Origin: Cohnella xylanilytica
Lineage (GTDB): Bacteria; Bacillota; Bacilli; Paenibacillales; Paenibacillaceae
Reading direction: 5' to 3'
NCBI RefSeq assembly: GCF_014212175.1
Contig: NZ_JACJVR010000090.1
Span: forward strand, 22,402-86,401
Length of the DNA stretch: 64,000 nucleotides
Below, piece after piece: positions 60,570 through 64,000 of the stretch; position 1 is the stretch's first letter, and each line of letters starts with the position of its first letter. The notes beneath the pieces were generated by a model. That model was not told the origin of the DNA. It did no database searches and saw only the letters and a program-made list of their open reading frames with translations. The translations under genes and the position numbers were made by a program.

Positions 60570-60719
60570 TTACGCCTCTCTCCTTATCTCAGGTCTAATC
60601 AATGCGAATTGTTGATCGTTGTACAGTTTGCGCTTTACTCTTGGCTTAGGTACGTCGTACTTCCATCCGTTTTCCTTGATCCAATCACGACGTTCGTAGA
60701 ATTCGGGGTCTTTACTCAT
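60570..60719 (-). CDS. Small hypothetical protein
   Basis: 49 aa: MSKDPEFYERRDWIKENGWK start, basic end. ATGA overlap with the previous gene. Confidence 0.6.
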   Translation of the reverse strand: MSKDPEFYERRDWIKENGWKYDVPKPRVKRKLYNDQQFALIRPEIRREA

Positions 60720-60904
60720 TGCTCAAAAACCTCCTTCGCGTCCTCTACCCATCTGTCCATGTCTGCGATATATGCCCATTCAGTATCTCCGTCGTCCCAT
60801 TTAATGAGATGCTCACCAATTTCATAGTCATGTTCATCCACTCTAAACGTTCTGATCTTACCGTTAAGGAGGGCTTTGTATGTTTTTCCAATCTCATATT
60901 TCAA
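60716..60904 (-). CDS. Small hypothetical protein
   Basis: 62 aa, beta-rich acidic (EHLIKWDDGDTEWAYIAD). TTG start within a TTGA overlap, with GGAGG ten bases upstream. Confidence 0.6.
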   Translation of the reverse strand: MKYEIGKTYKALLNGKIRTFRVDEHDYEIGEHLIKWDDGDTEWAYIADMDRWVEDAKEVFEQ

Positions 60905-61116
60905 GCTGCTTCATCCTCCTTTTTCCTAATAGCCCAGTAGTTCAACCAGAAACGGTCCTGTTCGGCCTCGTATTCGTTCAAAGGCTTGATTGATGCGATA
61001 TCTACTCCGTCTTCCCTCAAGCGTCTCTCGATGTATCCTTGGCTTGGACCGCCCATGGTAAAGATGCGACCGCCAACCGTCTCAACATGGAATAGAAGTT
61101 GTGGGGTTGTGTTCAT
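60901..61116 (-). CDS. Hypothetical early protein
   Basis: 71 aa (FHVETVGGRIFTMGGPSQGY; C-terminal AEQDRFWLNYWAIRKKED). GAGGTG upstream; coupled to both neighbours. Confidence 0.6.
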   Translation of the reverse strand: MNTTPQLLFHVETVGGRIFTMGGPSQGYIERRLREDGVDIASIKPLNEYEAEQDRFWLNYWAIRKKEDEAA

Positions 61117-61181
61117 GCAGCACCTCGTGGAAAGTTAGGATTACGTACAGGCGGTTTAGGGAGTCTGCGTATCGTTGTCAT
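61113..61181 (-). CDS. Tiny basic Pro-rich peptide
   Basis: 22 aa: MTTIRRLPKPPVRNPNFPRG, then AA. GGAGG nine bases before the ATG; ATGA overlap downstream. Confidence 0.4.
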   Translation of the reverse strand: MTTIRRLPKPPVRNPNFPRGAA

Positions 61182-61479
61182 GTGGTTGTTCCTCCTTTGT
61201 GAGTTCCAGATCGGTTCCATACATGGAGTTAGTCGAAACCAAGAACTTTTTCAGAGAATCGTATGATTCGTCCCACTCTTCTTGTTTTCGAGGCAGAATG
61301 AAATCCACTTTCGTCCCTGCTTTATTCGGTTTGTACCACTTTATTGGTACTTGTTTCTTCTTCAGCATCGCTAACCAAACAAATGCCTTACCGATAGAAT
61401 ATTCTTTAGGGTTATCTGTCGATTTAAGATCAGAAAATTTCATCGTTCCTCCGACAACCATTATTGGGTTATCTAGCAT
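61156..61479 (-). CDS. Hypothetical early protein
   Basis: 107 aa, MLDNPIMVVGGTMKFSDLKS start, Lys-rich middle. GGAGG nine bases before the ATG. Confidence 0.6.
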   Translation of the reverse strand: MLDNPIMVVGGTMKFSDLKSTDNPKEYSIGKAFVWLAMLKKKQVPIKWYKPNKAGTKVDFILPRKQEEWDESYDSLKKFLVSTNSMYGTDLELTKEEQPHDNDTQTP

Positions 61480-61482
61480 GCA

Positions 61483-61605
61483 CTACTTCCTCCCGTTATC
61501 TTCTATTTGGCATTGGATACAGCATAGTTTGATACTCTTCGATACTGGATCGGGGTACAGTCTGTGTAGTTTGTTGTGTATTTCGCAGTAGAGGAGATCA
61601 ACCAA
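61483..61605 (-). CDS. Small Cys/His protein
   Basis: 40 aa from a TTG start with AGGAGG eight bases upstream. CEIHNKLH and CCIQC could bind zinc. Starts directly after the previous stop. Confidence 0.5.
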   Translation of the reverse strand: MVDLLYCEIHNKLHRLYPDPVSKSIKLCCIQCQIEDNGRK

Positions 61606-61785
61606 CTAGCTTACCTCCTTAATCCACTGTTCCTTGATCGCCAGTCGGAACCAGCAGTCTTTGTCGTAAAGGTAATCGTCGAAGTACCTGTATCCTCCTG
61701 GCGGTACCTTCTTCCCGCATCCACACGCACATGATGGGTAATCCTGTTCCGGTTCGACCAGCAACACTCGGTCATGCACTCTCAC
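61606..61785 (-). CDS. Small zinc-ribbon-like protein
   Basis: 59 aa with CACGCGKKVPPGG and a later Cys (DKDCWFRL). GTG 61785 follows AAGG by nine bases. Overlaps the previous gene by 14 bases. Confidence 0.6.
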   Translation of the reverse strand: MRVHDRVLLVEPEQDYPSCACGCGKKVPPGGYRYFDDYLYDKDCWFRLAIKEQWIKEVS

Positions 61786-61948
61786 TCTGTTCACCCTTTC
61801 CGTAAGATGCCATGAGTAAATCGTTCTCGACTTCGTCCATGAATGCTTCGTACTCGAACAGTGCTTTAAGCTTGTCCATGTTGTTCGATGCAGCTCGTAC
61901 ACGTTGTGCGAATTGGCCGTGGTAATAGGCCGCGGATTTGAGTGACAC
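61772..61948 (-). CDS. Small helical protein
   Basis: 58 aa: MSLKSAAYYHGQFAQRVRAA, then a long acidic helix. GTG start with AAAGGAG seven bases upstream. Confidence 0.55.
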   Translation of the reverse strand: MSLKSAAYYHGQFAQRVRAASNNMDKLKALFEYEAFMDEVENDLLMASYGKGEQSESA

Positions 61949-61950
61949 GT

Positions 61951-62181
61951 TTATGCTCCTTTCAGTTCGTCCGGTACAGTCATGTTATTGCGCATCAGGA
62001 ACCAGCGGAAGAAATTATCACGGTGTACTCTGACGCCCTTCTCACCTCTGCGGATCACGATTCCCGGCGTTTTCTCAGCTTCTTTCAAGATGTTGTAGAC
62101 ACTCTTGCGGCAATACTGCGTGGCATCCATGATGTCGGTGATTTTAAGGAACGGTGGGAAAGCTCCTACTGGATTTGCCAT
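61951..62181 (-). CDS. Excisionase-like helix-turn-helix protein
   Basis: 76 aa. ITDIMDATQYCRKSVYNILKE and GVRVHRDNFFRWFL form the MerR/Xis-type DNA-binding pattern. First early gene after the Cro-like gene. AAGGAGG upstream. Confidence 0.6.
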   Translation of the reverse strand: MANPVGAFPPFLKITDIMDATQYCRKSVYNILKEAEKTPGIVIRRGEKGVRVHRDNFFRWFLMRNNMTVPDELKGA

Positions 62182-62231
62182 GATGTTTGCCTCCTTGAAG
62201 GTGTTTTCTGAAAATCGTAGAATTAATTAAG

Positions 62232-62468
62232 TTATGCAACTGTGTTACCCGTATTGTGTAACTCTTCCTCAAAAAATTTTTCATCGTTCAATTCTTCGAT
62301 AGAGACGTTGAGAATTTGAGCAATGATTACAGCATTCTTGTAGCTCAGCCGGTTTCTCCCCATCTCGATATTCGCATAACCACTAGGGTGCTTGAACCCG
62401 AGTCGTTTGGAGATAAATGTCTGGCTTATGCCTCGTTGCAGTCTCAACTGGCGGAGCTTGTGATTCAT
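62232..62468 (-). CDS. Cro-like XRE regulator (main switch)
   Basis: 78 aa. LRQLRLQRGISQTFISKRLGFKHPSGYANIEMGR is a lambda-type helix-turn-helix. GAGGTG before ATG 62468. Divergent from the repressor at 62617 across four operators; first gene of the leftward early operon. Confidence 0.8.
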   Translation of the reverse strand: MNHKLRQLRLQRGISQTFISKRLGFKHPSGYANIEMGRNRLSYKNAVIIAQILNVSIEELNDEKFFEEELHNTGNTVA

Positions 62469-62482
62469 TTTATCACCTCTTT

Positions 62483-62573
62483 TACTCGTTTTGTGTAACC
62501 TGTGATTGAATAATATCATACACTTTTCGTGTAAGTCAACACTTATTGTGTAACATATGATATTTTTCGTGTA
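62483..62573. promoter_or_regulatory. Four-site operator array of the lysogeny switch
   Basis: TACAC-N5-GTGTA sites: 62483-62497 (TACTC variant), 62519-62533 (perfect), 62538-62552 (AACAC variant) and 62559-62573 (GATAT variant). The right half GTGTA is identical in all four. Confidence 0.7.
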
Positions 62574-62616
62574 ACGGTGGTAATATTACTTATTGATGCG
62601 GAGGTGAAAGTGGGAA

Positions 62617-62967
62617 ATGTCTGTTCTCGGCAACAGATTAAAAACTGAACGTGAGAAACGTGGGTGGACTAAAAAATACGCTTCCGAAAAACTTGGTCTT
62701 AAAAGAGTTAGCACCTATGCTAATTACGAATATGGGATCAGAGATCCGGATACAGAAATGTTGGCTAAAATGGCCGAACTATATGAAACTACGACGGACT
62801 ATCTACTAGGCCATGAAGAAATAAAAAATACAGCAGATGTGATAAGCAATGACATCATTGAGTTGCTTGATAGCAATAAAATAGGCAAGATTAACGGGAA
62901 GATAATTACTTCAGATGACAGAGATAGAGCAATAGAAATGCTCAAGCTTATGTTCCCAAACAAATAA
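62617..62967 (+). CDS. CI-like XRE repressor (main switch)
   Basis: 116 aa. Helix-turn-helix LKTEREKRGWTKKYASEKLGLKRVSTYANYE and a short C-terminal region, without the Ser/Lys peptidase domain of cleavable CI proteins. RecA-stimulated self-cleavage is therefore not expected. GGAGGTG upstream; followed by its own terminator. Confidence 0.8.
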   Translation: MSVLGNRLKTEREKRGWTKKYASEKLGLKRVSTYANYEYGIRDPDTEMLAKMAELYETTTDYLLGHEEIKNTADVISNDIIELLDSNKIGKINGKIITSDDRDRAIEMLKLMFPNK

Positions 62968-62989
62968 GCGCCCTATCCAGGGCGCTTTT
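62967..62989 (+). terminator. Terminator of the repressor gene
   Basis: AGCGCCC, 6-base loop, GGGCGCT, TTTC. It contains the last codons of the convergent 51-aa gene. Confidence 0.8.
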
Positions 62990-63128
62990 CTAATGCTATC
63001 TTTAGCAGCTCATTCATACATTCACTCGGATTGTTCCTCAAATAACTGATAGCGCTTTCCATCTGCTCTACTGCGCAAAGGTCGAATAACTCTCGGAAAC
63101 GTGGCGCTAATTCGATAGTATTTTCCAT
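62973..63128 (-). CDS. SOS-controlled 51-aa protein, candidate antirepressor
   Basis: MENTIELAPRFRELFDLCAV start, helical throughout, no DNA-binding motif. GGAGG seven bases before ATG 63128. Its promoter carries a LexA box and it converges on the repressor gene, the arrangement expected of a damage-induced repressor inactivator. Function is inferred from context only. Confidence 0.65.
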   Translation of the reverse strand: MENTIELAPRFRELFDLCAVEQMESAISYLRNNPSECMNELLKIALEKRPG

Positions 63129-63159
63129 TAAGTAGCCTCCGCACTGTATGATATTTTCC

Positions 63160-63189
63160 ATTATAAATGAGAACGCACGTTCCTATCAA
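63160..63189 (-). promoter_or_regulatory. Promoter with LexA (SOS) box
   Basis: Minus strand TTGATA (63184-63189), 18-bp spacer, TATAAT (63160-63165). GAAC-GCAC-GTTC at 63171-63182 fills the spacer. Confidence 0.75.
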
Positions 63190-63237
63190 TACAGTAAAAA
63201 TGAGACTCGCCCACTATCCAAGTATGTATTCGTTCGA

Positions 63238-63370
63238 TATAATGTCTTTGTGGGCGTAGTCCCGGATTTAACGTTCACCAAAAATGGTGAGCGTTCATTA
63301 CTGCCACTTACCAGCTCCGCCAAGATCGAGGTAAGGGCATAGGTCGTCTCCTAATTGGAGGCGATTTTTA
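63238..63370 (+). ncRNA. Possible plus-strand small transcript
   Basis: TATAAT at 63238-63243 (poor -35), a hairpin CGTTCACC-AAAAAT-GGTGAGCG, and a terminator (TCGTCTCC with GGAGGCGA, 63344-63364, then TTTTT). No convincing ORF. It may simply be the terminator of an unseen unit. Confidence 0.3.
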
Positions 63371-63700
63371 TTTTATGATCCTGAAATTTTCTCGACGATA
63401 CTTAGCTTCATAATCATCATTCATATTTTTGAATTTATCTTTTAACCTGTTATATGCATTAACGATTATCGGCATTATTTCTTCGTACAGTTCACGATCA
63501 ATATCCGCAGCATCCGTAATTACCTGGGCAGAAAGTGGAGCTACGTAATCTAAAACATTAGGCCAGTCGGAATTCTTCCATTGATAAATGAATTTCTGAA
63601 AATCTTCATCAAAGTATATCTTGCCGTCTTCTCCACCCCCAAATTCCACTAGATAAGTATAAAAAGGGATCTCTTTACCGTCCTCATCCCAAATTCTCAT
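63368..63700 (-). CDS. Hypothetical phage protein
   Basis: 110 aa, acidic, MRIWDEDGKEIPFYTYLVEF start, helical end. Unknown; possibly an immunity or antitoxin-like partner of the adjacent gene. Confidence 0.5.
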   Translation of the reverse strand: MRIWDEDGKEIPFYTYLVEFGGGEDGKIYFDEDFQKFIYQWKNSDWPNVLDYVAPLSAQVITDAADIDRELYEEIMPIIVNAYNRLKDKFKNMNDDYEAKYRRENFRIIK

Positions 63701-63708
63701 ATTTCACC

Positions 63709-63972
63709 TCAACCTATTTTTATTGATCCAATGGATATTTCTTTTACTACAGATGTGTAAATTTCTTTAAGCTTTGGATCGGATTCTATTACATCCATCT
63801 TTGAAAGTGATGAAACTTTGCTTTTGGTCGCTCCATTTTCTGCAAGGCGTTGTGCAAGATTTCGCAATCTTCTATTCAAATCGCAATGAGCTCTCTCTTC
63901 CAATTCCTGATAGCTCTTTGTACGTATATCTCTATAATTTCCCCCAAGACGGTAAGCAGCACTATTGATCAT
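63709..63972 (-). CDS. Hypothetical phage protein
   Basis: 87 aa (MINSAAYRLGGNYRDIRTKS start; ELEERAHCDLNRRLRNLAQRL helix). No family recognised. Eight bp upstream of the previous gene, so cotranscribed. Confidence 0.5.
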   Translation of the reverse strand: MINSAAYRLGGNYRDIRTKSYQELEERAHCDLNRRLRNLAQRLAENGATKSKVSSLSKMDVIESDPKLKEIYTSVVKEISIGSIKIG

Positions 63973-64000
63973 ATTATTAATCCTGAATTACGAAAGCCTA

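Larger units (their letters stand above)
23040..64000. mobile_element. Prophage of podovirus-like type (right end outside the window)
   Basis: Sharp drop in GC, gene density and operon layout, with terminase, portal, scaffold, capsid, adaptor, nozzle, tailspike, ejection and lysis genes in order, plus repressor modules. There is no tape-measure, sheath or tail-tube gene, so a short tail is inferred. No integrase or attachment repeat was found; the left limit is set only by composition and the first phage-like gene. Confidence 0.88.

Overview
The window is chromosomal DNA of a GC-rich member of the Bacillota, most likely Paenibacillaceae (Cohnella or Paenibacillus type). This rests on GGAGG ribosome-binding sites, a parE-parC pair, a YkpA-type ABC-F protein, a B. 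subtilis-type rhamnulose aldolase/dehydrogenase and Gram-positive LexA boxes. No rRNA, tRNA or CRISPR array was seen.

Bases 1 to about 23,040 are ordinary GC-rich chromosome. From the left: the start of a rhamnose-catabolism gene with an operator-like inverted repeat; a leftward six-gene operon (DinB, cyclase, VOC, AAC(3), cysteine hydrolase, DUF6157); a rightward ABC-F gene; leftward catalase and pncB; a small XRE regulator; a divergent 7TM histidine kinase and response regulator; an rRNA-type methyltransferase; a CapA-like lipoprotein; a MarR regulator; and leftward parE-parC. Two intergenic regions between convergent genes (6456-7432 and 17664-18410) carry the same unrecognised family of about 24-bp repeats. 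In both, the units face inward from each flanking gene and flip orientation in the middle.

From about 23,040 to the right edge the DNA is clearly AT-richer and tightly packed with phage genes. This is a prophage of short-tailed (podovirus-like) type, cut off at the right edge with no integrase in view. Nearly everything is leftward. The order from the right is: SOS-linked small gene, repressor and operator array (62.2-63.2 kb); early genes including an ERF annealing protein, adenine methylase, DnaD-like replication protein, HNH proteins and many very small proteins; an ArpU-like late regulator (49.5 kb); terminase; portal; scaffold; capsid; tailspike; adaptor; nozzle; fibre; a second regulatory cassette (32.6-34.7 kb); ejected/internal proteins including a 1,394-aa polyvalent protein; holin and amidase; and a left-end accessory operon.

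Three points of biology stand out. (1) The CI-like repressor has no self-cleavage domain. A 51-aa gene convergent with it has a LexA box inside its promoter, so it is a candidate SOS-induced antirepressor. A second LexA-box promoter drives the gene at the opposite prophage end. (2) A repressor/Cro/BRO-antirepressor cassette with a candidate antisense RNA sits between structural genes and is bounded by terminators, resembling the immI region of phage P22. (3) The early region carries four copies of a short hairpin element, and the lysis region has nested genes in overlapping frames. All functions are inferred from sequence reading; no database search was possible.
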